Source: Macrothele yani (Eukaryota; Arthropoda; Arachnida; Araneae; Macrothelidae). Taken from it: a stretch of DNA of 64,000 bases. The position numbers were made by a program, and so were the translations under genes. The DNA is taken from positions 77,930,607 through 77,994,606 of the forward strand of contig CM077005.1 in the NCBI GenBank assembly GCA_039090855.1, in the 5' to 3' direction. Below, in pieces: positions 22,121 through 33,181 of this stretch (position 1 is the first letter of the stretch; the number at the start of each line of letters is the position of its first letter). Under the pieces are notes generated by a model. It was not told the origin of the DNA, did no database searches, and saw only the letters and a list, made by a program, of their open reading frames with translations.

Positions 22121-23185
22121 CACTATCTACCAACGAGCCATTGGACACCCCTGCAATCGACGATATCTGCGGTCCTGATACACGTCACGGCTGCCGCCAT
22201 TAAATATCATGTGGGAAACAACAACGCAACCAGTAGCATGCAAGATGCCATGCAGTTCGGTGCTCTCTGATTTCGAGAAAGGTGTAATCATTGGGTATCA
22301 CAGAAATGGCCGATCCACACGTGACATATCCAGCGAGTTGGAGTACCCAAAATCGACAGCGGCCTATGTGATTGGCAAGTGGAAGATGAGAGGTGACTGT
22401 CGGAATGTGCCCCTACCCGGCAGACCCACAAAACTGGGAGTTAGAGACAGACGGGTGCTGGCCAGAGAAATTCGGAAGAACCGCACCAACTCGATGGGCC
22501 ACATCTGCGAGGAATTTCAACAGGCATCCGGGAGTGTTCTTTTGATGAATACCATCCATAAGGAAGCCCATCTGCTCAGTTATCATGGACGTGCTGCTGC
22601 CCACAAGCCTTTGATCACCAAGTCCAATAGCGCTGCTCGGCTAACGTGGTGCAAAGAACGTCGACAGTGGACCGTTGAACAGTGGAAACAGGTTCTCTGG
22701 AGCGACGGATCGAGGTTCACCCTCTACCATTTGGATGACAGGGTCTGGGTTTGGTGTCTGCCTGGAGAACGCCTCCTGCCGGAATGTATTGTGCCAACTG
22801 TGAAGTTCGGTGGCGGTGGAATTATGCTATGGGGGTGTTTCACCTGGTATGGCACAGGACCCTTGGTCGCAATTCCTGGTAAACTCAACGCCGAGACCTA
22901 CTGCATCATTTTGGATGACCATGCGCTTCCTACGTTGTGGCAGTTTTACGGGGTGGACCCGTGTTACTTTCAGGATGACAATGCCACCTGTCATGTTGCG
23001 AGGTCCACCATGGCTTGGTATGGTGACAATGGGGTTAATCGAATTGACTGGCCTGCGCAGAGCCCGGACTGTTACCCTATCGAGCACCTCTGGGACGAGT
23101 TGGAGCGTCGACTTAAGGGGTGCCCCCACCGTCCGAAATCGGTGAAGGAACTGACCTGTCTTCTCCAAGCCGAGTGGAAGAAAAT
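22121..23185 (+). mobile_element. Tc1-like transposon Tc1-F, 3' end missing
   Basis: The left end CACTATCTACCAACGAGCC starts directly after TA at 22119-22120, at the edge of an (AT)n tract. Homology stops around 23185, shortly after the catalytic domain. There ACAGTTGGAAGTC resembles the terminal repeat of another Tc1 family, so a second insertion or deletion may have removed the 3' end. Confidence 0.85.
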
Positions 23186-23264
23186 ACTGTTTACATATAC
23201 AGTTGGAAGTCTTAAATTCACGATGGAACTTCTGTACCTATTCTATCCATTTTTGTGTTTTTAA
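22245..23264 (+). CDS. Tc1-F transposase, frame open, C-terminus replaced
   Basis: I choose the methionine at 22245 ([20 protein letters not shown]), which matches the family start; an in-frame ATG 12 codons earlier is possible. The order is helix-turn-helix region, GRP box (LPGRPTKLG), first aspartate in [11 protein letters not shown], second in [10 protein letters not shown], and glutamate in [17 protein letters not shown]. By count, 34 residues lie between the last two catalytic residues (DD34E). Deviations are WSDES to WSDGS and PDLNPIE to PDCYPIE. The last 25 or so residues after AEWKK are unrelated read-through, so the protein is probably inactive although the frame is unbroken. Confidence 0.85.
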   Translation: MPCSSVLSDFEKGVIIGYHRNGRSTRDISSELEYPKSTAAYVIGKWKMRGDCRNVPLPGRPTKLGVRDRRVLAREIRKNRTNSMGHICEEFQQASGSVLLMNTIHKEAHLLSYHGRAAAHKPLITKSNSAARLTWCKERRQWTVEQWKQVLWSDGSRFTLYHLDDRVWVWCLPGERLLPECIVPTVKFGGGGIMLWGCFTWYGTGPLVAIPGKLNAETYCIILDDHALPTLWQFYGVDPCYFQDDNATCHVARSTMAWYGDNGVNRIDWPAQSPDCYPIEHLWDELERRLKGCPHRPKSVKELTCLLQAEWKKILFTYTVGSLKFTMELLYLFYPFLCF

Positions 23265-24372
23265 TTAGTATAGCTTATAAATTCAAAAATTTAAAATTTT
23301 ATAAGTTAAAAACTATTTGGCAACTGTGTAACAAGAGAATGATGCACTTATAACCTGACCACATGGTTTTAAGGTAAGATAAATTTTCAATAACAGCATT
23401 AATTTCCTTAAGCATATAAATTATTTAATTACAACACAACAATTTGTTAAATAATTATTCCTCTAAAGAATAAAAAACCCAAGGTACACAATGTTCATAT
23501 TGTGAATTGGCAAAAAAAAAAAAAAAAAAAAAAATACATGCAGTATACAGTGGTCTTCCTACAAAGGAAGTAGGGAAAGTGTATATTTATCATACAACCT
23601 TATGCTTACAAAAAGTATTATTAGATCCTTTAGCACATTAGACTTACCTAAAATTTGTTTTTAGCTGTTTTTGATTTTATATGAATGAGTCAAAAATAAT
23701 TGTTATAAACCGATCTTCTTATTAAAAAGAAATGTGTCCTTTTTTAAGTTTTTTTTTGTGTTACTTTCAAGTGAATAAAGAGCAAAAATCGTGAGTTTTT
23801 TTAGCATTACTGCAGTTCCATAGTTACTCCTGACAGTTTTGTAACTAGACCTGCGGCACCCATGAAAGTGTGTGATGTTGAGCTTCCCATTGTTGGATCC
23901 TCTTTTTTTCTGTCGTTAACAAAGTATACCAATGTCTTCTGTTTTTGGAATAAAGACTTTACTTTAGTTATTGATGAGTGATTGATTGATTGATATATTG
24001 GTGAGTGATTTCAAATTCTTTTGTCACATATTCTATTTGGGATTTTCGCTGACCTTGTTATTGAGGAATTGCAGCATACTAACACCCATAGCATGTAATC
24101 ATCCACAAGAGCAAATAATAACCTTCATTGCATTCTATTTCCTGTCAAAATGCTAATAAGTTAAAAAAAAAAAAAAAACTTCTTTTCAACTGTTTGTGGA
24201 CCTCTATCTTCATATTATGTTACATTTTCCTGTTGTTCAATTTTGGTAATTTTCCAAATACAGTATAAACCTCCCAGTGACAATTACAATGCAGATTTAA
24301 AAAATAAAAATAAAAGTGCTGTGAAAATTTATTGTTTTAAAGTGGTGTATTTATTATCCATAGAGCCTAAAT
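23265..24372. other. AT-rich spacer
   Basis: No gene or element recognised. A-runs lie at about 23513-23534 and 24164-24178, and a GATT repeat near 23981-23992. Confidence 0.5.
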
Positions 24373-24377
24373 TTATA

Positions 24378-24410
<33 letters not shown>

Positions 24411-24625
24411 GGAGGTTTAACGACCACCGTGAGCAACTCAATGGGCTATAAGCAGTCGCCCGTCCCTAATTTAGGGTCACTGGTTCCAGGGAAGGGAGAG
24501 AGCCAGTGCCGAAAGACAAACACAACACCCATGCCTCACCGGGATTCGAACCCGGACCCCTTCGGACGAATGATCAGAGGCCATCGCTTAGACCACTGCG
24601 CCACCGGGGCGGCTTATATCTTTTT
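24373..24625 (-). repeat. SINE-1, best-preserved copy, with 12-bp TSDs
   Basis: TTATATCTTTTT occurs at 24373-24384 and 24614-24625. The body, 24385-24613, reads on the minus strand as a tRNA-like head with intact A box TGGCGCAGTGG and B box GGGTTCGAATCCC, a 130-bp body and a long poly(A). The intact promoter boxes and clean TSDs suggest this is the youngest SINE-1 copy here. Confidence 0.92.
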
Positions 24626-25106
24626 GAAAAGATAATCTGTAGATTATATGACAGAATTTTTGATATACATATATACTTAACTTGCTACACACATTAAATA
24701 TTTTATTTTTAAATCTTGTTCAGTACAAAATGTGAGTGAATCCCCAATAATAAAAAAATATATGAATTTGTGAAAAAAAAACAAAAAAACAATATACATG
24801 AAAAGGGGGGGGGAGCAGGCCCGGGGGACAGGGGGATGTGTCCCCCTGTGCCCTCTGCCTGAGGCGCCCTAAACCAACAAAAGGAATTGTGACAGTATTT
24901 AATTAGCACGTACAAAAAAAAAAAAAAAAAAAATGAAATGTTTAAAAATTTTTGTAATGAAATTATTTTTTTTCTCTAGGGTGCGTTCTAATTTTTGAAA
25001 AACAAAAATTACTGAACTGTTAGAAAGAAGAATGTGATGTGCAAAGTTTAATATTTTAAATATCTATTAACTTTGAGGCAGTTTTAACATTAGATTCTTT
25101 AGTTTC
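24626..25106. other. AT-rich spacer with a GC-rich foldback
   Basis: A short GC-rich island at 24803-24870 contains the inverted pair ACAGGGGGA/TCCCCCTGT (24828-24836, 24841-24849). An A-run lies at 24913-24933. No coding feature. Confidence 0.5.
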
Positions 25107-25300
25107 GAACTCCACCCACATGGGCGACGAATCGTCTGTGATTTCTGAATAGGGGCGACATTGAGTCTGCTTTTGATAGCATCATTCGTTGATATTTTCT
25201 GAACTCCACCCACATGAGTGACGAATCGTCTGTGATGTTTGAATAGGGGTGACATTGAGTCTGCTTTCGGTTTCGCTAGCATCATTCGTTGATATTTTCT
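25107..25300. repeat. two-unit tandem repeat, 94 and 100 bp
   Basis: Units at 25107-25200 and 25201-25300 both begin GAACTCCACCCACATG and end GTTGATATTTTCT. The second has a 6-bp insertion (GTTTCG-like) and a few substitutions. They lie about 90 bp upstream of a TATA box. Confidence 0.9.
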
Positions 25301-25390
25301 GTTCCCCCTGTTGACCGGAAAAGACGATCTTAAAGAATATTTGCAACTTTTCATGTTCAGAATGTCCAGAACTTTCTTTGTTCTTGAAAT

Positions 25391-25397
25391 TATAAAA
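25391..25397 (+). promoter_or_regulatory. TATA box, probably of an LTR or TE promoter
   Basis: TATAAAA is followed about 30 bp later by repeated CATTCA/GATTCAGT motifs in a leader-like region. With the upstream repeats this resembles the U3-R part of a chelicerate-type LTR retrotransposon, but I could not identify LTR ends or gag-pol. Confidence 0.4.
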
Positions 25398-26379
25398 GGT
25401 CATTGGAAAAACAGCCATTCATTCAGTCTGTGATTCAGCCATTCAGTCAGAGAGCGATTGATTCAGTTAGTTAGGAGTCAGAATCGTAGTCTTGTTAAAG
25501 TGGGAGAGGTTCAAAATTCTCTCAGTTTTGTTATTGGAATCGTTACTGTAACCGCTTACTTCCTGTGAAGTTCTTATAGTAGTTTGAAAACGTGAAGAAG
25601 ACCGACTTCGTGATGGTCAAAAGGGCCTTTAGTGACACAAGAGTTTACGTTCTACAAGAGGATATTTTCGGATATCGTTAGTGACTTTCTTGTGTTAAAG
25701 CTTGTGCACATTGGATATAGTGGAACTCTTTGACGTTACAATTTTTTGTTTTCCTTTTTTGTGGACGACACCTTAAAAAAAAGGAAAGGAAAGAAAATCG
25801 TGATCTGCCTCTCCGGCTACTTTAAAGAGATAACACTTTTATATTTTAAAAATTGCCCATTTATTTTTATTCTTAAAAAAGTTTATTTTTGAAATAATTA
25901 AATTCCTAATTGTAATCGTAAAGGATTATTTATTTATTTATTTATTTTATTTTTATTTTTTTTAAAGAGGAATACAGATAAATAAGTTTTATCTTATTTG
26001 AGATTTAATATCAGAGCGAGCTTTTTCAAGAAATACATTTTCAATAGAAATACATTTTCATTCCAACAAAGACTTTCAAATCTCTAAAATATTTTAAAAA
26101 TTATAACATTTTTAATTTTCAATTTTAAATTATCGGATTTGCAAAACTTTTGATCATTCATTTCTGACCTTTTCAAAAAATTTAAAACTAAAATTTCCCT
26201 CTTTTCTAAAATAAGAATGGTCGAAAAAGAATAATTAGGGGCATTTTGTGATTTTATTTTATTTTTATTGTTATTTTTTTTTTATGAAGGTAGGCGAAAC
26301 AAATTTTTTCTTGCTGTAATAAACAGTACAGTATACAAAAGGCTTAGGGTTATTGCATTATTGTGTTTCTCTCTTTCAG
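25398..26379. other. leader-like and AT-rich sequence of unknown origin
   Basis: No long coding frame. It could be the 5' untranslated part of the hAT-2 transcription unit, since it ends in a good splice acceptor (CTCTCTTTCAG, ending 26379) just before the hAT-2 ATG. Confidence 0.4.
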
Positions 26380-26454
26380 ATCTTCGTGGAACATGGACGT
26401 TACAAAAAGAAAGAAGAGTGGTCATGAATTTAGAAAAGATAAAAGATTTAAGGA

Positions 26455-26897
26455 ATCCCAGAAGAGAAGTACATCATCAACATATCTTATGTAAAAGAAC
26501 GGAGGTTGTTGATATTCTTGTAGCACTTTATTATTTTCTATGTGCTGTAGTAGAATTTCCGCTAGAATCGGAGATAGTGGTGATCCCATTGGGGCGCCCT
26601 CAGTTTGGCGATAAATAATGTTGTCGAATTGAAAATATGATCTGTTTTGAACTAGTTTTAAGGCTGTAATGATGGATTGGATCGTTTCTGGTTCGTATTT
26701 TAGTTCAAGTAGTTTTGTCTGAATGATGTCATGAACAGTTTTTAATGGAACATTAGGGAACAAAGAAATGACATCGAGAGAAGCCATAATAAAGGTTGAG
26801 TTATTTGCATTAAAGGATTTGATCTTGTTAATAGCTTGTACTGTGCCTTTAACAGAGTAGAGTGAATTAGTAACTAGTGGTTGAAGGAAATTAAAAC
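26455..26897 (-). pseudogene. PLE-2 inverted arm, reverse transcriptase fragment
   Basis: The minus strand encodes MASLDVISLFPNVPLK, TEGAPMGSPLSPILAEI and FYIRYVDDVLLFW, that is, the palm with the catalytic YVDD box. It ends abruptly in SDSL-type read-through at the element boundary. Confidence 0.85.
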
Positions 26898-26904
26898 CGA
26901 TAAA

Positions 26905-28113
26905 AACTGTTCATGACATCATTCAGACAAAACTAATTGAACTAAAATACGAACCTGAAACGATCCAATCCATCATTACAGCCTTAAAACTAGTTCAAAA
27001 CAGATCATACTTTCAATTCAACAACATTATTTATCGCCAAACTGAGGGCGCCCCAATGGGATCACCACTATCTCCAATTCTAGCGGAAATTCTACTACAG
27101 CACATAGAAAATAAAGTGCTACAAGAATATCAACAACTTCCGTTCTTTTACATAAGATATGTTGATGATGTACTTCTCTTCTGGGATCATGAACCGGCTG
27201 ACCTACGAACTTTTGCTGAACACTTATTTTCCCAAATCCCGACCATAAAATTCTCCATTGAACTGGAAAGTGAAGGTAAATTGCCATTCCTGGATTTTAT
27301 GCTTGAACGAGATGCTGTCACTTGCACTTTGCAACACTCTGTATATAGGAAACCCACTTCTGTACCTACATTGATCCCGGCTTCTTCAGCACATCCAAAA
27401 AGCTATAAACTCTCCTCAATCTCTTTCCTTCTACGCAGAGCCATCACGCATTCATCTAGTTTCAGCAGACGAAAATGTGAAATTAACAAAATATTCAACA
27501 TCACCCTCAACCATGGCTTTCCCACCTTTATCATAAAAAAGCTCTTAAGAAGCTCCACCAAGAAAACTCAACTACTCTCCAAAGGGACCAACAACCTCGT
27601 AGATATATAGGTTCCATAGATTATTATTCAACCATAACACCTGTTCTCAAAGCCATTTGCAGAAACTTTCACCTGGAATTCGGAATACGTACTACAAACA
27701 TTTTCCACTTAATTATAAAAGATCGAGACCAGGTAACAAAGCTAAACAAATTTGGCGTTTACAGCATCCCCTTAAGAAGTATTGATGCTGACACTCCAGA
27801 TAGTAAATATATAGGATCTACAAAACGTACACTAGCAACAAGACTGAATGAACATAAATACGCCATAAAGAATGGACTTAAAAATTCGGCATTGTCTCGA
27901 CTCATGGGCGATGGCCTGCACTATCCAATTTGGAATGATGCTTCCATCATTGTAACACCTAGTGCTGTCTCTTCATTGCTGTTCACCGAGAGCCTTGTAA
28001 TTGCTACTCAGAGACATTTATGCTGTAATGACAATGTTCCAGTATCTGTATCTACAATCTGGAAACTATATACAGTTCCGAATACGAGGCAAACTGAGGA
28101 CGAAATCACTTAA
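26905..28113 (+). pseudogene. PLE-2 reverse transcriptase plus GIY-YIG endonuclease, one frameshift
   Basis: The 5'-truncated protein begins at KTVHDIIQTKL. It has TEGAPMGSPLSPILAEI (27040-27090), the catalytic IRYVDDVLLFWD (27150-27190), and KLPFLDFMLERD, followed by YRKPTSVPTLIPASSAHP (27340). A single frameshift near 27585-27605 moves into RRYIGSIDYY. The GIY-YIG nuclease follows, with FGVYSIPLRSI and YIGSTKRTLATRLNEHKYAI (27810-27870), ending at TAA 28113. Apart from the frameshift and the missing N-terminus the coding is well preserved. Confidence 0.88.
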
Positions 28114-28364
28114 TCTCGATTTCTGCTATAGTGCTCTTTGTTGTGTCTCCTGATGAGAACAACACACTTTATACCTACTAACCCTCCTTTATTTTTACAA
28201 TGCATTATTCTATGTATACCTGCATTCTATTTCCTTCATTTTCTTTATTTCATGATACATGCCACGTCATTTGACAATTTGATGCCACATGACATTATGT
28301 CATATTCATATCTAATATCTATACTATGTTCACGTAACACTTTATTTTAATTTATTCCTTCTCC

Positions 28365-28409
28365 TGTATCTGATGATGGGTTCTAGGGAAACCCGAAAGT
28401 TCTTATACA
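28365..28409 (+). ncRNA. minimal hammerhead ribozyme candidate, PLE-2
   Basis: TGTAT (28365-28369) pairs exactly with ATACA (28405-28409) as stem I. CTGATGA at 28370-28376 is the catalytic box. Stem II GGGTT/AACCC closes a short loop. GAAA is at 28395-28398. Stem III is a single G-C pair, then UU, with expected cleavage after 28404. All core nucleotides of a hammerhead are present, with the minimal stem III described for Penelope-like elements. Confidence 0.8.
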
Positions 28410-31162
28410 ATAAAATCTTTAAATTCAGCCAACGAATTTAAACTTGTATTGTGAGTGATTCTTGTTTTTAAGATCGTGCATTGAAGGCAACTACCTCGAT
28501 TACTTTGGACTATTTCTACACGAATTTGAATTCTCCTAATATTCTGATTCTAAAACTGAAGAACTTATTACAACAGGTCCTATGCCGACATTGGAAACCT
28601 TTCTTCGAACTAAACCCTTTACCACCACCTCTGCTATCATCAGAAATAGAATCTGTGGAAGAAGAAGTTTCCTCAGCAGAGACAAAAGATTACTTTAAAA
28701 GGCCCAGTGAAAATGATTTATCAGATTTTTTTCTTTCCATCCACGTCAACCCGAAGAAAAAGATTTGCCTTTTACAGAAAAAAAAAAGCAATATTTTCCA
28801 TAAAACTAAGCGAAGGCCAATTATTTAATAGACAATGGCTCTCTTACAATGAAGCAAATAAAAAATTGTATTGTTTTATATGTATAGTCTATAGCAGTGG
28901 AATTTCAGCTTTTTGCTCAGGATTTGAAGATTGGAGACATGTTCACCAAAGGATAGAATAGCATGAAAGCTCACATACAATCGGTTATTTTTTTCATGGC
29001 AGAAAAACAGAAGAAATCAACTCATGATCTACTTTTTAATAATCAAATGCAAAAGAGGAGGCAAGAGGTTTTGGAAAGAAGACATATTGTACAAGTCATT
29101 GTCGATGTTTTGAAGGTGATAGGAAAACAAGGTCTTGCTTTCCGAACATCTACTGAACAGGCATACACTTTCGTGATGACTCAATAAATCACGGTAATTT
29201 TCTGGAAATTATATTTCTGCTCCGCAAATATGACATTACGTTGAAAAAACATTTTTTTTTTTTTTGACGCTATAACAGCAAGAAGTAAACAACTCTATCA
29301 GGCAAGAGAACGTAAAGAGAAGGACACTGGAAAGAAGAACAAAGTAGTGGGAAGAGGAAGTTTTGTTACTTTTCTTAGTAATAACACTGTAATGAAAATA
29401 ATCAAAATCATTCTAAATGAAATGAAAGAAAGAATATCAGCAAGTGTAAAGAAAGCAGTGAAGTATTCAATAATAATGGACACAACAATAGACATTTCAG
29501 GCAATGATCAGTGTGTGTTTGTGGCCCGCTATGTGGAAGGACATGACGTATTTGAAAGACTGTTATCTTTAAAGTGTGTCACATTGACTACGGCTGAGGG
29601 GCTATTAACTTCATTAAGTAATACTCTGAAAGAAGTGGAGATACCTATCAAAGACTGCGTGGCAAATGCCTTTGACGGTGCTTCAAATATGAGTAGACCC
29701 TACAATGGTCTTACTGCCAAACTATCAGACATAATACCAAATCACATCCATACATGGTGCTACGCCCATGTATTAAATTTAGTACTCTTGGATATTGCAG
29801 AGGTACTGCCCATCACTATATCCTTTTTCAGTCTGCTCCAGGAAACACAAGTTTTCTTGAAGGAATCGTTAAAGAGGCAGCAAAAATATACAGAAGAAAG
29901 TCCAGCTTATAAGCTGGAAGCTATTGGAGCTACTCGTTGGCGAAGTCGAAGCAATGCCAGTGTTAAGATATTTGGAAGGATTGAACACTGGACATCACAG
30001 TCAGAGAAAGCCCAGTCTCAACCAGCTACATATGTTTTCTTCGAGCTAACAGTGGCATTATTCAAGATATCTTCATCAATGGACTTTAATGCCAAAGTCA
30101 GAAATGATGCCGCAGCTCTTCTCTAGAAATTCGTCAGTTTTGAAACGATAATGGCGGCTATGATTTTTCTTCAAATTTTCAAGATTACAACACCACTGTC
30201 TGACTATCCGCAAACAAAAAACCAGGACTATGCTCAGGCATGGAAGTTGGTTGAGTCAGCTGTTTCAAGACTCAAAGCTGTTCGAAACAGGTTTGATGAA
30301 ACTTTGGGTGCAGCCAAGACCTTCGTATTGAAGTTTACAGAAAAGATTGAACATTCTTCAGACAGAGACTTCCTTAAAGAGATAACCATTAAAACTGGTT
30401 TTAGAAGAAAACGACAAAGGAAAATCAAGAAGATGGTATCAGAAGTGTGTGATGACGAAAAAGTTCAATCTTTATCTGAAGATGAATTTAGAGTCCATGT
30501 ATTCAACTGCATTGTGGATACAGTTATCCAAACAATGGAAAATAGATTTGTGAAACACAAAAATCTGTACTTGGACATAGCTTTGTTCGATCCAAAAAGA
30601 TTTAACCAAAATAAACTTGACAAACTTCCAACAAATGCGCTGGAAAAGATTTGTGAGTTGATTCCTTGATTAGATAAGGGGAAACTTAAGGAAGAAATAA
30701 TTTCCTTTGTAAATGTTTGGCCTAGCACATGTACGAAATCCATGGATGAAGATTACAAGACTGATGCGTTTAAAGAGACTGAATGTGACCAGTGTGACCA
30801 ACACCCTGAAGAAAATTTGGATGAGGTCGAAGAGGATATGGTTTTTACACAATGCAATTCCAAAAATCAGTGTAATACATGCATCAAATGTGCATTTGGA
30901 GTGATTGTTGAGTATAACATGTATAGTCTCCCGTATACAGAACTTTATAAGGTTTACAAGTATTTATTCACTATTCCATTAAAGCAGGTCAGCTGTGAAA
31001 GAGTTTTCTCCAAATTAAAGCTCATAAAAACTAGACTGAGGGCATCCATGACCAACGAAACCTTTGTAGCATTTGTCTTGATGCACACTGAGAGAGATAT
31101 TTTAAATACCATCGAACCCGATTTCGTAATCAGCAAACTCTGTGAATCGAGTTCAGAAATGA

Positions 31163-31560
31163 AGCGACTGCTCGCTCTATAACTCAACAACTCTGGACAA
31201 TGCCGACATCATGTTTATTGTTCATTATATCAATGAATCAACTTTTTTTAGCTTGTTTTAACTTTAGAGAGTTTCTTGTGAATAAGTTTATTCTATTCTA
31301 ATTTGAAAATTTGGTGCAAAAATTATGTAGTTTATAATTAAGCTAGAAAAGCGACGACTTCTCGCTTCATTATTCAAGAACTTTGAACAATGCCAACATG
31401 TTCTTTGTTTATTATATAGATTAATGTTTCTCAAAATCATTTGAATCCTGATAAAAAAGTTTATAAGTTCCTTAAGTATTTTTTTTGTTAATTGTTGTTG
31501 TTAGTATAAGTAAATAGATTTATGGCAGTAAAAATTATTAAAAATATTTGGTGCAGAAAT
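31163..31560. repeat. imperfect tandem duplication at the 3' end of hAT-2
   Basis: The block starting GAAGCGACTGCTCGCT with CAATGCCGACATCATG (31163-31225) recurs as GCGACGACTTCTCGCT with CAATGCCAACATG (31352-31405). A trailing TTTGGTGCAAAAATT (31306) recurs as TTTGGTGCAGAAATT (31547). The period is about 190-240 bp and both copies are diverged. Confidence 0.65.
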
Positions 31561-31573
31561 TGTCCAAGATCAA

Positions 31574-31681
31574 GAGTGACATGGAGGAGACTGGCACAAG
31601 ACAGACCGTTGTGGAGGAAACTTGGGGAGACCTTCGTCCAGCAGTGGATTGATAATGGTTGACAATGATGATGATGATGAC
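31574..31681 (+). repeat. RTE LINE, 5'-truncated 3' end
   Basis: It encodes only the last residues (MEETGTRQTVVEET-frame equivalent of WRRLAQDRPLWRKLGET) and the ATG-repeat tail. It is nearly identical to the 3' ends at 41500 and 40707 (minus) and 60230 (plus). Confidence 0.88.
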
Positions 31682-31989
31682 ATAGTACAAGCAGATGGTC
31701 ATAGGAAAATACCATCAGGTATAATTGAGCCCAGACCATAAATCACCAGTTAAACAGAATGCCATTATTTTATATAGGTTTTGCCTATGGAGATGAAAAC
31801 ACGAGCGCGCGACTGCGTACGATTTTCAAGTTTGAAGGCGCCCTTATCACCCTTTGTCCACCGCCCTCTCAAGGCACCCAGCACAGACCAGGGGTGGGGG
31901 TGGGGGGGTGAGAGTAATGGCAAATGCAACATTTCTCCCCAAATCTGGAACATTCCAAGTATATATAATTTTTCTTTTCCTCAATACAC

Positions 31990-32027
<38 letters not shown>

Positions 32028-32537
32028 TGCATCTTGAATGGGATCAACACATTTTTTAGAGGAGGATGGAAATATTTGCAATTTTGGAGGGTCAAATATG
32101 CCCTTGCTTCAGTAATACTGTAACTACCCATAAATCAATAACACCGCTGTAGTACAAAAATTGAGAGATAAATTCTAAAACTCCAGTGGTGGTGGTAGTG
32201 GGTGGGGATTCTTTTACTTTTTTAATTCATGTCTTTGCCACAGTGAGTTTCTCATTTGACAGGCAGTACAAGAATCCTGATGTTATCTAATTAATGGTTG
32301 TCTGGTACACAATCTTAATATCACTTTTACACTAGATCCAGTTCATTCTCACTATATTAACATTTTTCAACCATATTCATTCTAACTTTACAGACTTTAG
32401 TAATTAACTTGTCTTTAGTAATTAACTGATGTATGAGGAATTACAAGCACATTTTCTACTTCTGAAGGTCATGTGGCATTCTTTCGGAGACAACATACAA
32501 AACAAAAATTGAACAAACAACGTATGAAATGGTATAA
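31682..32537. other. intergenic sequence with a (GT)n microsatellite
   Basis: A (GT)15 tract lies at about 31997-32026. No gene recognised. This is the space downstream of the myotubularin gene. Confidence 0.55.
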
Positions 32538-32543
32538 TTTATT
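32538..32543 (-). promoter_or_regulatory. polyadenylation signal for the myotubularin gene
   Basis: AATAAA on the minus strand lies about 490 nt beyond the stop codon at 33035. Other A/T-rich hexamers nearby could serve instead. Confidence 0.45.
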
Positions 32544-33034
32544 TACAAAATAAATTTAATTTATAGTGCAACAGTTTATGCATTTAGATGACCATGTTAA
32601 ACATTGTGCTTTGAGAGGCAACCTGTTTAATGTAGTATACTCAAAATTAAATTACTTGTATGTACTTAAGAGGTATTTATACAATTCTCAATAATTTACA
32701 AGCTTAAAATCATGGCAGTACATATGTATGTATATATATATATGTATATATACTTATATATATATATATATATCATAGATCAACAGATACAAATCTAGAG
32801 CTCTTTTCAGATCAAAACTAGCATGATTTGTGATTTGAACCATTAGTTTTAGACTGAAAGATTTTAACAATCAACTAGAGAATGTGGATGACAAGTTGTA
32901 AATGGATAAAGCAAGTGACAGAGCAATTCAAAGGGAAGCACAATTATCTGCAGCTGCAGAAAGTGTTGAATAGCTCTAACAGAAGCCACGAAGAACAGAA
33001 GACCTGGAATTTTTTTCTTTTTCTTTTATCATGA
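32544..33034 (-). other. probable 3' UTR of the myotubularin gene
   Basis: AT-rich, no coding potential, with a (TA)n tract at 32731-32773. It is assigned from its position directly after the stop codon. Confidence 0.5.
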
Positions 33035-33181
33035 TCAAACAGTTACTGGAGATGAAACACGTGGAGAAGGGGCAAGATTACGGGCATTCTTTGCTTCCAG
33101 TTCCCGCTTCAAGTCCTCACTTTTTCTTTGTAGTTGAGCTTTTAATGCCTGGAGTTCTTGGCTTCTCAAATGAACTGCCTC
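33035..33181 (-). CDS. MTMR2: myotubularin (MTM1/MTMR2 subfamily), terminal exon, coiled-coil C-terminus
   Basis: This is the last coding exon. The acceptor CTGCTTTTTTGTAG is followed in phase 0 by 48 codons and TGA at 33037-33035. The peptide starts EAVHLRSQELQALKAQLQRK, continues as a charged heptad-like helix and ends SPRVSSPVTV. It aligns with the vertebrate MTMR2 C-terminus, which has the same EPIH-type beginning, LxxxxAxLQKK helix and serine/proline tail. In this family the coiled coil drives dimerisation and positions the phosphatase. The end VTV fits a class II PDZ ligand rather than class I. The gene symbol marks subfamily only; MTM1 or MTMR1 orthology cannot be separated here. It joins directly to 58320-58499. 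Confidence 0.88.
   Translation of the reverse strand, partial: EAVHLRSQELQALKAQLQRKSEDLKRELEAKNARNLAPSPRVSSPVTV

Larger units (their letters stand above)
26455..28443. mobile_element. Penelope-like element PLE-2 with a short inverted 5' arm
   Basis: The left arm, minus strand, covers 26897-26455. It duplicates in inverted orientation the reverse transcriptase segment found at about 26905-27190 on the right arm, and extends slightly further upstream. The right arm runs to about 28443. This is the same head-to-head layout as PLE-1 but in a different PLE family and with a much shorter inverted arm. It sits inside hAT-2. Confidence 0.85.
26380..31182 (+). pseudogene. ZMYM/DUF4371-type hAT transposase (hAT-2), split by PLE-2
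   Basis: A splice acceptor precedes the ATG at 26393 (MDVTKRKKSGHEFRK). PLE-2 interrupts at 26455 and coding resumes near 28460. In order: an acidic N-terminal region; a TTF zinc-finger-like block (NRQWLSYNEANKKLYCFIC, then HQRIEEHESS, about 28830-28970); the DDE core with IMDTTIDISGNDQ (29475) and CVANAFDGASNMS (29660-29700); HIHTWCYAHVLNLV (29745); and a C-terminal dimerisation region with VSCERVFSKLKLIKTRLR (30990-31040). Stops occur at 30124-30126 and 30667-30669, with frameshifts upstream. It is comparable to ZMYM1-like proteins. The preserved 3' half suggests recent death. Confidence 0.83.

Noticed and set aside
22081..22260. CRISPR array, operon or phage signals
   Set aside because: No regularly spaced repeats anywhere in the window. 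Gene structure, splice sites and TEs are eukaryotic.
31997..32775. (GT)n and (TA)n tracts as regulatory Z-DNA or recombination sites
   Set aside because: Ordinary microsatellites, with nothing in context to support a function.
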